Positions 10,131 through 18,909 of a stretch of DNA of 64,000 bases are shown piece after piece (position 1 is the first letter of the stretch; the number at the start of each line of letters is the position of its first letter). The notes beneath the pieces were generated by a model that worked only from the letters and a program-made list of their open reading frames with translations, had not been told where the DNA came from and made no database searches. Source of the stretch: Janthinobacterium psychrotolerans. GTDB taxonomy: Bacteria > Pseudomonadota > Gammaproteobacteria > Burkholderiales > Burkholderiaceae_D. A program made the position numbers and the translations under genes. The stretch is from NCBI RefSeq assembly GCF_001677885.1, contig NZ_LOCQ01000043.1:25881-89880 (forward strand), written 5' to 3'.

Positions 10131-10155
10131 CTATCAGTTTAATATTTACTGATAG
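10131..10155. promoter_or_regulatory. Inverted repeat upstream of the DUF885 gene
   Basis: CTATCAGT (10131-10138) and ACTGATAG (10148-10155) are perfect inverted arms around a 9-bp AT-only spacer, 32 bp before the start codon. This could be an operator or simply a small hairpin in the leader. A second 6-bp hairpin (GCACAG/CTGTGC) lies at 10093-10109. Confidence 0.35.
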
Positions 10156-10187
10156 ACACAAATAACCAAATAATCAAGAGAATATTT

Positions 10188-12032
10188 ATGATGACAAGAA
10201 ATAAAGTTGCGCTCGCAGCGTTGCTGATGGCCTTCACGCTGTCGCCGGCCAGCGCCGCCAAAAAGCCGCAGAAAAATGGCAAGGCCAGCAAGTCTGCGGT
10301 CGCCAAAAAAGCTGTCGTCGGCGCCACCGCCACGGCGGCCGCAGCGGCCGCGATTGCCGGTGAAAACAGCCGCGACCGCACCATGAACTACCTGAGCGGC
10401 CAGTTTTTGAACAAGCTGTGGCAGCTCGACCCGGAAAGCGCGATTTCCGCCGGCAAATACGATGGCGCCGCCAACCTGACCATTCCCGACGCGGCCAACC
10501 GCCAGCGCCAGCTGGCTTTTATCAACGAATGGCTGGACAAATTCGGCAAGCTCGACGGCAGCAAAATGTCGGACAAACAGCGCACCGACCTGGCCCTGCT
10601 GACCAACAAGCTGCAATCGGACCGCTGGTATTTGACCACCTTCCGCGAATTCGAGTGGAATCCCGCCATGTACAACGTGGCCAGCTCGATCGACTTCATC
10701 CTCAACACGGAATACGCCTCACAGCCGCAGCGCCTGCGCACCCTGCTCAAGCGCATCGCCACCGTGCCGCAGTACTATGTGGCCGCGCGCGCCAGCATCG
10801 TCAACCCGACGCGCGAACACACGCAGCTGGCGATCGCCCAGAGCGCCGGCGTGCTGACCGTGCTCGACGACCTGAACAAGGCGGCCCAGGCCTCGATCCT
10901 GACGCCGACCGAAAAGCAGCTGTACCACGCGCGCGTCACGGCGGCCCGCACGGCCGTGCAAGGCTATGCCGCCTGGCTGACGGAGCAGGATGCCGCGCTG
11001 GCGCAGAGCGGTGCGCGCTCCTTCCGCATCGGCAAGGAACTGTACGAGCAGAAGTTCAATTACGATATCCAGGCCAGCGTCAGTGCCGAACAGATGTACC
11101 AGAAGGCCCTGGCGGCGCGCGAAAAGCTGCTCGATCACATGAACAGCCTGTCCGACGAGCTGTGGAGCAAGACCATGGGCAACGCCGCCAAGCCGCAGGA
11201 CCGCAACGAAAAGATCGGCATGGTGATCGACAAGCTGTCGAGCAACCATGTGGCGCCCGCCGATTTCGTGCCGGAAATCCGGCGCCAGATCCCGCAGCTG
11301 CAGGAATGGGTCACCAGCCACAACCTGCTGACGATGGACCCGCAAAAGCCGCTGGTGGTGCGTGAAACGCCGCCCTACCAGCGCGGCGTGGCCGGCGCCA
11401 GCATCGAAGCGCCCGGCCCCTACCGTCCGCAGGACCGCACGTATTACAACGTGACGCCGCTCGACGGCGAAACGCCGGAACAGGCGGAAAGCAGCTTGCG
11501 CGAATACAACCACTGGATTTTGCAGATCCTCAATATCCACGAAGCGATTCCCGGCCATTACACACAGCTGGTCTATGCCAACAAATCGCCGTCGCTGGTC
11601 AAGTCGATCTTCGGCAACGGCGCCATGATCGAAGGCTGGGCCGTGTATGGCGAGCGCATGATGCTCGAGTCCGGTTACGGCAACAATGAAGCGGAAATGT
11701 GGCTGATGTATTCGAAGTGGAACTTGCGCAGCGTCACCAACACCATCCTCGATTACAGCGTGCACGTGCTGGGCATGACCGAGGCGCAGGCGCTTGACCT
11801 GCTGACGCGCCAGGCCTTCCAGACCAGGCGCGAAGCGACGGAAAAATGGCGTCGCGTGCAGCTGAGCTCGGTGCAACTGACCAGCTATTTCAGCGGCTAC
11901 AGCGAAATCATGGATCTGCGCGAAGAGCGCAAGCAGGCACTGGGCAGCCGCTTCGTGCTGAAGGATTTCCATGAGCAATTCCTCAGCTATGGCAGCGCGC
12001 CGGTGAAAGTGATCAGGGAACTGATGCAGTAA
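10188..12032 (+). CDS. DUF885 family protein, predicted exported zinc peptidase
   Basis: The protein has 614 residues. A signal peptide ends near residue 23 (LLMAFTLSPASAA). It is followed by a Lys/Ala-rich linker (residues about 24-60) and then the DUF885 domain. The core holds HEAIPGHY, with His451, Glu452 and His456 matching the HExxxGH zinc-binding pattern of this family. Most members are uncharacterised. The protein is expected in the periplasm or attached to the envelope. The ATG at 10188 follows an AAGAGA-type ribosome-binding site. The gene stands alone, with an inverted repeat upstream and a 263-bp repeat element downstream. Confidence 0.88.
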   Translation: MMTRNKVALAALLMAFTLSPASAAKKPQKNGKASKSAVAKKAVVGATATAAAAAAIAGENSRDRTMNYLSGQFLNKLWQLDPESAISAGKYDGAANLTIPDAANRQRQLAFINEWLDKFGKLDGSKMSDKQRTDLALLTNKLQSDRWYLTTFREFEWNPAMYNVASSIDFILNTEYASQPQRLRTLLKRIATVPQYYVAARASIVNPTREHTQLAIAQSAGVLTVLDDLNKAAQASILTPTEKQLYHARVTAARTAVQGYAAWLTEQDAALAQSGARSFRIGKELYEQKFNYDIQASVSAEQMYQKALAAREKLLDHMNSLSDELWSKTMGNAAKPQDRNEKIGMVIDKLSSNHVAPADFVPEIRRQIPQLQEWVTSHNLLTMDPQKPLVVRETPPYQRGVAGASIEAPGPYRPQDRTYYNVTPLDGETPEQAESSLREYNHWILQILNIHEAIPGHYTQLVYANKSPSLVKSIFGNGAMIEGWAVYGERMMLESGYGNNEAEMWLMYSKWNLRSVTNTILDYSVHVLGMTEAQALDLLTRQAFQTRREATEKWRRVQLSSVQLTSYFSGYSEIMDLREERKQALGSRFVLKDFHEQFLSYGSAPVKVIRELMQ

Positions 12033-12073
12033 GGCAGTCCTTGGCGGCAGGCACGAAGGCGCACGTTGAGGGC

Positions 12074-12336
12074 TAATGCCGTTCAGTGAGTGTCCCTACG
12101 CTCCCGGCAAACCTGCAAAACGGATTAAAAACCCAGTCTCCCGCACAGGCCGACCGGGCCAAGCGAGCCTGAAAAATGTCGAGGGCAAGGCGCAGCGACG
12201 AAGACAGTACGCTAGTACGGCGAGGAGCTGCAACGCCGCCATCGGCATTTTCTCAGGCTCGCGTCTCCGGCCCGCCATTTACGTTGGTAAGCCTTACGCA
12301 TTGACATGCGTCGGACAACTTAACTGAACGGCATTA
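12074..12336. repeat. 263-bp element bounded by perfect 14-bp inverted repeats, with nested palindrome
   Basis: The ends TAATGCCGTTCAGT (12074-12087) and ACTGAACGGCATTA (12323-12336) are perfect inverted copies. Inside lies a second palindrome: GCGAGCCTGAAAAATG (12163-12178) pairs with 12246-12262. Its centre contains GTAC-GCTA-GTAC. The structure looks like a miniature inverted-repeat element or a composite palindromic repeat. No real gene is inside. It fills most of the 444-bp gap between the DUF885 gene and the coiled-coil gene. A smaller element with similar architecture is at 53433-53550. Confidence 0.7.
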
Positions 12337-12476
12337 CCCTCTGAGGGCGCTTTTTTTGGCTTGCGCTGCCACAAACCAGCGCCCCGCCAAAAGCGTACGC
12401 TGACCGACAACTGCCACGGCGCTTCGTCCGCTGGCATTTGCCAATTTTTCTGCTAGGCTGGAATCAAGGAGCGATG

Positions 12477-12977
12477 ATGCATATGCCGATCCAGTTCGAT
12501 ACCCTCGACTACGCCAGGCGTCTCGCCTCGTCCGGCGTCCCCACCGAGCAAGCCGAAGCCCATGCGGCGGCGCTTGGCGATGTGCTGGGCAGCGCTGTCG
12601 TCGTGCACGGCGAACTGGCGGCCGTCGAACGCAATGTGCTGGGCGAAATCAAGCTCGTGCGGCAGGAGCTGAAACAGCTTGAACAGAAAATCGATGCGCG
12701 TTTCGATGCATCCGAGCAAAAGATCAATGCCCGCTTCGATGCATCGGAGCAGAGAATCAATGCCCGTTTCGAAGCATGGGAACAGAAAAGCAACGCCCGC
12801 TTCGAGGCTTGGGAACAGCGGATCGATAGCCGGGCCAGCATCGCGCAGCAAGGCCTCGATGCCCGCCTCGAACGCATGGACTTGCGCCATGGCGCCGATA
12901 TCAGGCATCTTTACTGGATGATGGGCACCTTGATCCTGCTGAGCGTGGGCATACTGAGCCGGCTGGTGCTGCAGTAG
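12477..12977 (+). CDS. Coiled-coil protein with 11-residue repeats and C-terminal membrane anchor
   Basis: The protein has 166 residues. An AGGAG ribosome-binding site (12467-12471) favours the ATG at 12477; in-frame ATGs at 12474 and 12483 are possible. Residues about 71-125 consist of five imperfect 11-residue repeats (KIDARFDASEQ, KINARFDASEQ, RINARFEAWEQ, KSNARFEAWEQ, RIDSRASIAQQ), which fit a hendecad coiled coil. A single hydrophobic segment near the C terminus (WMMGTLILLSVGILSRLVLQ) suggests a membrane anchor. The layout resembles the DUF1640/CCDC90-like group. No function is assigned. It is convergent with tatC across a shared terminator. Confidence 0.8.
   Translation: MHMPIQFDTLDYARRLASSGVPTEQAEAHAAALGDVLGSAVVVHGELAAVERNVLGEIKLVRQELKQLEQKIDARFDASEQKINARFDASEQRINARFEAWEQKSNARFEAWEQRIDSRASIAQQGLDARLERMDLRHGADIRHLYWMMGTLILLSVGILSRLVLQ
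12687..12851 (+). repeat. Five tandem 33-bp coding repeats
   Basis: Five consecutive 33-bp units encode the 11-residue repeats of the coiled-coil protein. Units 1-2 and units 3-4 are the most alike, which suggests stepwise tandem duplication. The repeat number could vary between strains. Confidence 0.75.
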
Positions 12978-12994
12978 CGCCGGCTGCGGGGATC

Positions 12995-13032
12995 AAAAAA
13001 GCCGCTGCTTCCGAGGAAGACAGCGGCTTTTT
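12995..13032. terminator. Bidirectional intrinsic terminator between the coiled-coil gene and tatC
   Basis: A perfect stem GCCGCTG (13001-13007) / CAGCGGC (13021-13027) is flanked by six A on the left and five T on the right, so it works on both strands. It ends the plus-strand coiled-coil gene and the long minus-strand mla-his-tat run. Confidence 0.85.
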
Positions 13033-13053
13033 GCATGGTGCGCAGCAAAACGT

Positions 13054-13809
13054 CTAGGACGCTTCTTCCGGCGCCTGGGTGGCCCGCACAAACATCGGCG
13101 CGACCAGCAGGCCCAGTTCGAACAGCAAGCACATCGGCACGGCCAATGCGAACTGGCTGACGATGTCGGGCGGCGTGACGATGGCGGCGATCACAAAAGC
13201 GCCAACGATGACGTAGGGGCGCACTTCCTTGAGCTTGGCGATGCTGACCAGGCCCATGCGCACCAGGATCACCACCACCACCGGCACTTCGAAGGTGGCG
13301 CCGAACGCCAGGCACATCGACATGACGAAATCGAGATAGTTTTCAATATCGGGCGTGACCGCGATCGACGACGGTGAAAAGTTGCTGATGAAGTGAAACA
13401 CGCGGCCAAACACGAAGAAATAACAAAACGCCACGCCGGCCATGAACAGCAGCGACGACGAGATGACCAATGGCGCGATCAGCCGCTTTTCATGCGTATA
13501 CAAACCGGGAGCGATAAATGCCCACATCTGGTACAGCACCCACGGCAGGGCCAGAATGATGGAGATCACCAGGGTGACCTTCATCGGCACCAGGAACGGC
13601 GAAATGACGCCGGTGGCGATCATTTTCGAACCGACCGGCAGCGAAGCGATCATCGGTGCGGCAATAAAATCGTAGATCTGGGCGGGGCCGGGCCAATAGA
13701 ACAGCACGGCGCAGACCACGGCGATGCCGATCGAGGCCTTGACCAGGCGGTCGCGCAACTCGACCAGGTGCGAGATAAAAGTGTCTTCCACTGGCGATTT
13801 GCTACTCAT
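13054..13809 (-). CDS. tatC: Sec-independent (Tat) translocase subunit TatC
   Basis: TatC is the multi-spanning inner-membrane receptor that binds twin-arginine signal peptides together with TatB. The 251-residue protein starts MSSKSPVEDTFISHLVELRDRL and shows about six membrane segments, with the conserved F-x-P stretch visible as SPFLVPMKV and the family pattern ENYLDFV. Its ATG overlaps the tatB stop codon by 4 bp (ATGA), indicating translational coupling. It is the last gene before the bidirectional terminator. A likely Tat substrate, the S66 peptidase, is encoded at 54868-55944. Confidence 0.97.
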   Translation of the reverse strand: MSSKSPVEDTFISHLVELRDRLVKASIGIAVVCAVLFYWPGPAQIYDFIAAPMIASLPVGSKMIATGVISPFLVPMKVTLVISIILALPWVLYQMWAFIAPGLYTHEKRLIAPLVISSSLLFMAGVAFCYFFVFGRVFHFISNFSPSSIAVTPDIENYLDFVMSMCLAFGATFEVPVVVVILVRMGLVSIAKLKEVRPYVIVGAFVIAAIVTPPDIVSQFALAVPMCLLFELGLLVAPMFVRATQAPEEAS

Positions 13810-14357
13810 GAGTAAAAAGACGAGGGGGAGGAAGCGCTGCGCGGCCTGAAGCGCGCCACGCGGGCCGCGGCCGACTGCACGTGCTGCTTGCCGCCATGGC
13901 GCTGCTTGTACCAGCCGGGAATGGCGGAATTGCGCACCAGTTTCTTGCGGCGGAACTCGCGCGCCTTGCGCGCCAGGTCGTCCTGGGTGGCGCGCAGCAT
14001 CGCTTCGTGCGCGTCATGGCCGTCGTGGTCCTGCGCCGCGTACACCGAGGTATCGCCGCGCCAGGCGTTTTCCACCTCGGCCAGGTTGCCGGAAATCGAG
14101 TTTTCCACGCCATGCATGGATTGCTCCACGCTCTGCTTGACCGAATGGGCAGCCTCCTGCACTTCTTTCTGCAGGTTTTTCAGCTCTTCGAGCTCGATTT
14201 CGCGCGTGACCTCGGATTTCACCTGATTCAGATAGCGCTGCGCCCGGCCATACAGGGTACCGGCCATGCGCGCCACCTTGGGCAGCTTTTCGGGGCCGAT
14301 GACGATCAGCGCCACCACGCCAATGATGGCGATTTTAGAGAGACCGAGATCGATCAT
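13806..14357 (-). CDS. tatB: Sec-independent (Tat) translocase subunit TatB
   Basis: TatB forms the substrate-binding complex with TatC. It has 183 residues: one N-terminal membrane helix (MIDLGLSKIAIIGVVALIVIG), the hinge GPEKLPKVAR, an amphipathic helix, and a long charged tail. The Glu in the membrane helix-hinge region (GPEKLP) is the feature that separates TatB from TatA. It ends in an ATGA overlap with tatC and lies 48 bp after tatA. Confidence 0.95.
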   Translation of the reverse strand: MIDLGLSKIAIIGVVALIVIGPEKLPKVARMAGTLYGRAQRYLNQVKSEVTREIELEELKNLQKEVQEAAHSVKQSVEQSMHGVENSISGNLAEVENAWRGDTSVYAAQDHDGHDAHEAMLRATQDDLARKAREFRRKKLVRNSAIPGWYKQRHGGKQHVQSAAARVARFRPRSASSPSSFYS

Positions 14358-14405
14358 AAGCGTCCAAGTGCGTCAAACGGGCAAGGCGTCAGCCCCGCCA
14401 CGCCA

Positions 14406-14642
14406 TCAGAACTTGCTTTTCTCTTTCGTGTCGACGTCGATCGTGCTCTTGTCGGCCACTTGCGATGGCGGCACGGGAGGGGTAGTTGCCGCCGGCTTGT
14501 CGTCGTCGCCCTTGACGCCATCCTTGAAGCCCTTGACGGCCTTGCCGATGTCGCCGCCCATATTGCCCAGTTTCTTGGTGCCAAAGACCAGCATCACGAT
14601 CACCAGCACGATCAGCCAGTGCCAAATACTCAATGAACCCAT
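14406..14642 (-). CDS. tatA: Sec-independent (Tat) translocase subunit TatA
   Basis: TatA assembles into the protein-conducting part of the Tat system. The 78-residue protein starts [20 protein letters not shown] and then shows the [21 protein letters not shown] amphipathic helix typical of TatA. The ATG at 14642 is preceded by a strong AGGAGA ribosome-binding site. A TATACT sequence on the minus strand at 14692-14697 may be a -10 box for tatABC-only transcription, though no good -35 box is seen. Confidence 0.96.
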   Translation of the reverse strand: MGSLSIWHWLIVLVIVMLVFGTKKLGNMGGDIGKAVKGFKDGVKGDDDKPAATTPPVPPSQVADKSTIDVDTKEKSKF

Positions 14643-14724
14643 CACATTCTCCTTGCGGGACAGCGCCCGAGTAGCGTCAACCAATGCGGATAGTATACAC
14701 GCGAACCTTGCCGGTTGCGTAAAG

Positions 14725-15096
14725 TCAGTGCTGGCCGCGCCAGGGGCGCGGGCCGCCATAGACGTGCATATGCAGGTGGTAGACCTCCTGGCCGCCGTCC
14801 GGACCGCTGTTGACCAGGGTCTTGAAGCCGCCCGACGGTGCGCCGTCGGCGTCCATGCTGACGGCGCAGCCGAATTCGGCCGCCAGTGTCGGCGCCAGGC
14901 GCAACAGCTTGCCCAGGATTTCCGTGTGGCTGTCGTCGCAATCGGACAGGGTCGCCACATGGCGTTTCGGGATCAACAGCAGGTGCACCGGCGCGGCCGG
15001 GTTGATGTCCTTGAAAGCCAGCAAGTCATCATCTTCATAGACGATGGTGGCGGGAATTTGTTTTGCGGCGATCTTGCAGAAAATACAGTTATCCAC
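14725..15096 (-). CDS. hinT: Histidine triad (HIT) nucleotide-binding hydrolase
   Basis: HinT-type proteins hydrolyse purine nucleoside phosphoramidates. The protein has 123 residues with N-terminal zinc-type cysteines (CIFCKI), PKRH and the catalytic triad HLHMH at residues 107-111. It starts with GTG at 15096, preceded by a GGAG site 7 bp upstream; no ATG start is available in frame. It lies 17 bp downstream of hisE on the same strand and between his and tat genes, an arrangement common in Burkholderiales. Confidence 0.95.
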   Translation of the reverse strand: MDNCIFCKIAAKQIPATIVYEDDDLLAFKDINPAAPVHLLLIPKRHVATLSDCDDSHTEILGKLLRLAPTLAAEFGCAVSMDADGAPSGGFKTLVNSGPDGGQEVYHLHMHVYGGPRPWRGQH

Positions 15097-15113
15097 GGAT
15101 GCTCCAGGGTTGC

Positions 15114-15485
15114 TCAGGGTTGGCCTGCTTCGCTGGCGTCGCGCAATTCGTCCTTGCGCGCGGCTTTTTCCTCGAGGCCGGACAGGCCCTCGCGGCGCGC
15201 CAGTTCATCGAGCACCTGTTGCGGCGTCAGGTCGAACTGGGCCAGCATGACCAGCGAATGAAACCACAAATCGGCGCACTCGTACAAGACCTTCGACGGG
15301 TCGTTGTCGCGGCGCGCATCCTTGGCGGCCATCACGGTTTCGGTGGCTTCCTCGCCGATTTTTTTCAGGATCGCATCGTCGCCCTTGGCAAACAGGCGCG
15401 CCACGTAGGAGGTGGCAGGGTCGCCGCCATTGGCCAGCTTGCGCGATTCGATCACGGCGGCAAGGCGTTTCAGGGTGTCGCTCAT
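15114..15485 (-). CDS. hisE: Phosphoribosyl-ATP pyrophosphohydrolase
   Basis: HisE catalyses the second step of histidine synthesis, converting PR-ATP to PR-AMP and pyrophosphate. The 123-residue protein contains the MazG-like core with the metal-binding EEATE motif ([16 protein letters not shown]) and [13 protein letters not shown]. HisE and HisI are separate proteins here, not fused as in enteric bacteria. The ATG at 15485 overlaps the hisI stop codon by 4 bp. Confidence 0.96.
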   Translation of the reverse strand: MSDTLKRLAAVIESRKLANGGDPATSYVARLFAKGDDAILKKIGEEATETVMAAKDARRDNDPSKVLYECADLWFHSLVMLAQFDLTPQQVLDELARREGLSGLEEKAARKDELRDASEAGQP

Positions 15486-15919
15486 TTGTTCTTCGCCTGG
15501 GGGTAAATGGTGACGGGATCCTGCAGCACCGGTTCGGTGATCTGCCATTCGCCGGTCTTCTCGTCGCCCTCGAACTTCTGGAAGAAGCAGGAGTGGCGGC
15601 CCGTATGACAGGCGATGCCGCCGGTTTGCTCGATTTTCAGCAAGACCACGTCTTCATCGCAGTCGAGGCGGATTTCCAGCACTTTTTGCGTGTGGCCCGA
15701 TTCCTCGCCCTTGTGCCACAATTTCTTGCGCGACCGGCTCCAGTAGACGGCTTCGCCCAGTTCGACCGTGCGCGCCAGCGCGTCGCGGTTCATCCAGGCG
15801 AACATCAGCACATCGTTGCTGCCCGCTTCCTGGGCGATCACCGGCACCAGGCCGTGTTCGTCCCATTTGACCTTTTTCAGCCATTTTGCATTGCTTGCGA
15901 CCATCGTTCCGTTCTGCAT
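15482..15919 (-). CDS. hisI: Phosphoribosyl-AMP cyclohydrolase
   Basis: HisI opens the purine ring of PR-AMP in the third step of histidine synthesis. It has 145 residues. The zinc and magnesium ligands are visible as [10 protein letters not shown] and [13 protein letters not shown], and [12 protein letters not shown] is conserved. It overlaps hisE by 4 bp (ATGA) and lies 15 bp after hisF, so it is tightly coupled in the operon. Confidence 0.96.
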   Translation of the reverse strand: MQNGTMVASNAKWLKKVKWDEHGLVPVIAQEAGSNDVLMFAWMNRDALARTVELGEAVYWSRSRKKLWHKGEESGHTQKVLEIRLDCDEDVVLLKIEQTGGIACHTGRHSCFFQKFEGDEKTGEWQITEPVLQDPVTIYPQAKNK

Positions 15920-15934
15920 GTTATCTCTGTCCTC

Positions 15935-16696
15935 TTAAACCAGGCGCATCGGAATGCCCTGCTGCGCCATGAAACGCTTCGCTTCCTGTACCGTATGCTG
16001 GCCATAGTGGAAGATGCTGGCGGCCAGCACCGCATCGGCGCGGCCCAGCTTGATGCCGTCGGCCAGGTCCTGCAAGCCGCCCACGCCGCCCGAGGCGATC
16101 ACGGGAATGCTGACGGCGTCGGAGACGCCGCGCGTCAGGCCCAGGTCGAAACCGATCTTGGTGCCGTCACGGTCCATGCTGGTGAGCAAGATTTCACCGG
16201 CGCCCAGGCTTTCCATTTTTCTGGCCCACGCGAACGCATCGAGGCCGGTGGCGTTGCGCCCGCCATGGGTAAACACCTCCCATTTGCCGGGCGACACCTG
16301 CTTGGCGTCGATCGCCACCACGATGCATTGCGAGCCATGTTTTTGCGACGCTTCATACACCAGTTGCGGATTGGTCACGGCCGAGGTGTTGATGCTGACC
16401 TTGTCGGCGCCCGCGTTGAGCAGCCGGCGCACATCGTCGACCACGCGCACGCCACCGCCGACGGTCAGCGGAATGAACACTTGCGAGGCGACCGCTTCGA
16501 TGATGTCGAAGATCAGGCCGCGGTTGTCGCTCGATGCCGTGATGTCGAGAAAAGTGATTTCGTCGGCGCCCTGCTCGTCGTAGCGGCGCGCGATTTCCAC
16601 CGGGTCGCCGGCGTCGCGCAGTTCGGTGAAATTGACGCCCTTGACGACGCGGCCATTGGTCACGTCCAGGCAGGGGATGATTCGTTTTGCAAGCAT
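15935..16696 (-). CDS. hisF: Imidazole glycerol phosphate synthase cyclase subunit
   Basis: HisF uses ammonia delivered by HisH to form imidazole glycerol phosphate and AICAR. The 253-residue TIM barrel starts [20 protein letters not shown], with the catalytic Asp in CLDV (residue 11) and the second Asp in TSMDRDGT. Phosphate-binding Gly motifs GGGVR and ASGGVGG are present. The start at 16696 matches the family; a longer in-frame start at 16720 is not supported. A terminator-like hairpin lies between this gene and hisA. Confidence 0.97.
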   Translation of the reverse strand: MLAKRIIPCLDVTNGRVVKGVNFTELRDAGDPVEIARRYDEQGADEITFLDITASSDNRGLIFDIIEAVASQVFIPLTVGGGVRVVDDVRRLLNAGADKVSINTSAVTNPQLVYEASQKHGSQCIVVAIDAKQVSPGKWEVFTHGGRNATGLDAFAWARKMESLGAGEILLTSMDRDGTKIGFDLGLTRGVSDAVSIPVIASGGVGGLQDLADGIKLGRADAVLAASIFHYGQHTVQEAKRFMAQQGIPMRLV

Positions 16697-16721
16697 GATT
16701 AATCCAGATTGTCGCCACAAG

Positions 16722-16745
16722 AAAACCGGGGCTTGCGCACCCCGG
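16722..16745 (-). terminator. Terminator-like hairpin inside the his operon (hisA-hisF gap)
   Basis: On the minus strand a perfect 6-bp stem CCGGGG/CCCCGG (16726-16731 with 16740-16745) with an 8-nt loop is followed by TTTTCTTG. The U-tract is short, so it may cause partial termination or only mark a processing site. Confidence 0.45.
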
Positions 16746-16755
16746 CGGTGCTGCC

Positions 16756-17556
16756 CTATGCCTCGCTGCCGGCGTCCGTATCAGGCGCGATATCGCCGCT
16801 CAGTTCGTCGGCGCGCAATTGCGCCGAAGCCAGGTCGATCGTGCCTTCGTAGATCGAACGGCCGCAGATGACGCCTTCGATGCCTTCGTCCTGCACCGCG
16901 CACAGCGCTTCGACGTCGCCCAGGTTATGCAGGCCGCCCGAGGCGATCACGGGAATTTTCACCGCTTGCGCCAGCTTGACGGTAGCCTCGATATTGATGC
17001 CGCCCATCATGCCGTCGCGGCCGATGTCGGTATAAATGATGCTTTCGACGCCATAGGCTTCGAATTTTTTCGCCAGGTCGATCACCTCGTGGCCCGACAT
17101 CTTGCTCCAGCCATCGGTGGCCACTTTACCGTCCTTGGCGTCGAGGCCGACGATGATGTGGCCAGGGAAAGCGCCGCAGGCATCGTGCAAAAAGCCCGGG
17201 CTTTTCACGGCCGCCGTGCCGATGATGATGTAGCTGATGCCGGCGTCGAGGTAGCGCTCGATGGTGTCGAGGTCGCGGATGCCGCCACCGAGTTGGACCG
17301 GGATTTCGTCGATATCATTTTCCACCGCGAAGTCCTGCACGGCTTTCAGGATCGCCTTGACGGCGCCTTCATTCTTCGGTTTGCCGGCAAACGCGCCGTT
17401 CAGGTCGACCAGATGCAGCCGCCGCGCGCCTTGCATCAGCCAATGGCGGGCCATTTCGGCCGGGTCTTCGGAAAATACGGTGGCAAGTTCCATATCGCCT
17501 TGTTTCAGGCGTACGCAGTGACCGTCTTTCAGGTCGATGGCGGGAATAAGCAGCAT
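16756..17556 (-). CDS. hisA: ProFAR isomerase (phosphoribosylformimino-AICAR-P isomerase)
   Basis: HisA performs the Amadori rearrangement of ProFAR to PRFAR. The 266-residue TIM barrel starts [17 protein letters not shown], with the catalytic Asp in AIDLKDG (residue 8) and the second Asp in YTDIGRDG. Phosphate-binding motifs QLGGGIRD and ASGGLHN are present. It has an acidic C-terminal tail ([13 protein letters not shown]) slightly longer than in short family members. It lies 59 bp after hisH. Confidence 0.97.
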   Translation of the reverse strand: MLLIPAIDLKDGHCVRLKQGDMELATVFSEDPAEMARHWLMQGARRLHLVDLNGAFAGKPKNEGAVKAILKAVQDFAVENDIDEIPVQLGGGIRDLDTIERYLDAGISYIIIGTAAVKSPGFLHDACGAFPGHIIVGLDAKDGKVATDGWSKMSGHEVIDLAKKFEAYGVESIIYTDIGRDGMMGGINIEATVKLAQAVKIPVIASGGLHNLGDVEALCAVQDEGIEGVICGRSIYEGTIDLASAQLRADELSGDIAPDTDAGSEA

Positions 17557-17615
17557 GGTCAGTGTGGTGTAAGTTGAGTGAGAAGCAAAAGGTTCCGGGA
17601 AAAGAACAGTCAGGG

Positions 17616-18254
17616 TCAGGGTTGCCAGTGAACGAAGTTCTGGTACAGCTGCAAACCGGCGGCAGCGCTTTTTTCAGGATGGAACTGGGTCGCGAAAATA
17701 TTATCACGGGCGACGGCGCACGCGAACGGCTTGCCGTAGACAGTCTGGCCGACCGTGTGCGCCGCCTCTTGAGGCTGAGCAAAATAGCTGTGCACAAAGT
17801 AGAAATAGGCGTCGTCGGCGATGCCGTCCCACAAGGCATGTGACGCCGTTTGCCGCACTTGGTTCCAGCCCATCTGCGGTACCTTGAAGCGCGAGCCGTC
17901 TTCCTGCAGCTGGCCGTCGAGCTGGAAGCGCACGACTTTGCCTGGCAGCAAGCCCAGCCCGGCCGCGTCGCCCTCTTCGCTGCCGTCAAACAGCATCTGC
18001 TCGCCGATGCACACGCCCAGCACCGGCTTGCTGTCGGCCGCGCGCAGCAGCGCTTCCATCACGCCCGATTCGCGCAGGCTGCGCATGCAGTCGGGCATCG
18101 CGCCCTGGCCCGGCAGCACGATGCGGTCGGCGCTGTCGATGTCAGCGGCCACGCCGGAAATGCGCACGTCCGCTTCCGGCGCCACTGCACGCAGCGCCTG
18201 CGCCACCGAGCGCAGGTTGCCCATGCCGTAATCCACCACCACAATTTTATTCAT
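17616..18254 (-). CDS. hisH: Imidazole glycerol phosphate synthase glutamine amidotransferase subunit
   Basis: HisH hydrolyses glutamine and channels ammonia to HisF. The 212-residue class I amidotransferase has the nucleophile Cys82 in GVCIGEQ and the His192/Glu194 pair in FHPEKS. The oxyanion-strand motif PGQGAM is present. The usual GICLGMQ elbow reads GVCIGEQ here, a mild variation. The ATG at 18254 gives the standard length. Confidence 0.97.
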   Translation of the reverse strand: MNKIVVVDYGMGNLRSVAQALRAVAPEADVRISGVAADIDSADRIVLPGQGAMPDCMRSLRESGVMEALLRAADSKPVLGVCIGEQMLFDGSEEGDAAGLGLLPGKVVRFQLDGQLQEDGSRFKVPQMGWNQVRQTASHALWDGIADDAYFYFVHSYFAQPQEAAHTVGQTVYGKPFACAVARDNIFATQFHPEKSAAAGLQLYQNFVHWQP

Positions 18255-18298
18255 GTGTTTTATTCATTCTGAAATCTACGAAGACGACGCAAGCGACC

Positions 18299-18889
18299 TT
18301 ACAGGCTGCCCTTGGTCGACGGAATGATGCCGGCCGCGCGCTCGTCAAGCTCGGCTGCCATGCGCAGTGCGCGGCCAAAGGCCTTGAACACGGTTTCGCA
18401 CTGGTGGTGGGCGTTGGTGCCGCGCAGATTGTCGATATGCAAGGTTACACCGGCGTGATTGACGAAGCCGCGGAAAAATTCCAGCGTCAGGTCGACATCG
18501 AAGCCGGCGATCATCGCGCGCGTAAACGGAATATGGTATTCGATGCCAGGGCGGCCCGAGAAATCGAGCACCACGCGCGACAGCGCCTCGTCGAGCGGCA
18601 CATAGGCGTGGCCGTAGCGGCGGATGCCCTTCTTGTCGCCGATGGCCTTGGCCACCGCCATGCCCAGCGTGATGCCGACGTCTTCCACCGTGTGGTGGTT
18701 GTCGATATGCACGTCGCCGGTGGCCTTGATATCGAGATCGATCAGGCCGTGGCGGGCGATCTGGTCCAGCATATGGTCGAGGAAGGGCACGCCCGTATCG
18801 AGCCTCTGCTGGCCGGTGCCGTCAAGGTTGATGACGACGCGAACTTGCGTCTCATTGGTGTTGCGCGTGATGTCTGCGGTGCGGTTCAT
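18299..18889 (-). CDS. hisB: Imidazoleglycerol-phosphate dehydratase
   Basis: HisB dehydrates imidazole glycerol phosphate. The 196-residue protein is the monofunctional dehydratase, lacking the histidinol-phosphatase domain fused in enteric HisB. Manganese-binding histidine motifs are visible: [21 protein letters not shown] and [17 protein letters not shown]. The start [15 protein letters not shown] at 18889 was chosen because the upstream extension is not family-like. The separate histidinol phosphatase gene is not in this window. Confidence 0.97.
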   Translation of the reverse strand: MNRTADITRNTNETQVRVVINLDGTGQQRLDTGVPFLDHMLDQIARHGLIDLDIKATGDVHIDNHHTVEDVGITLGMAVAKAIGDKKGIRRYGHAYVPLDEALSRVVLDFSGRPGIEYHIPFTRAMIAGFDVDLTLEFFRGFVNHAGVTLHIDNLRGTNAHHQCETVFKAFGRALRMAAELDERAAGIIPSTKGSL

Positions 18890-18909
18890 GAAGGGACTCT
18901 GGCGATTAG

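Noticed and set aside
12076..12327. An 83-codon frame inside the 12074-12336 element
   Set aside because: It follows the palindromic repeat from end to end and lacks a ribosome-binding site and any family signature.
12687..12851. 33-bp direct repeats considered as a CRISPR array
   Set aside because: The units are contiguous without spacers and encode in-frame coiled-coil repeats; no cas genes are present.
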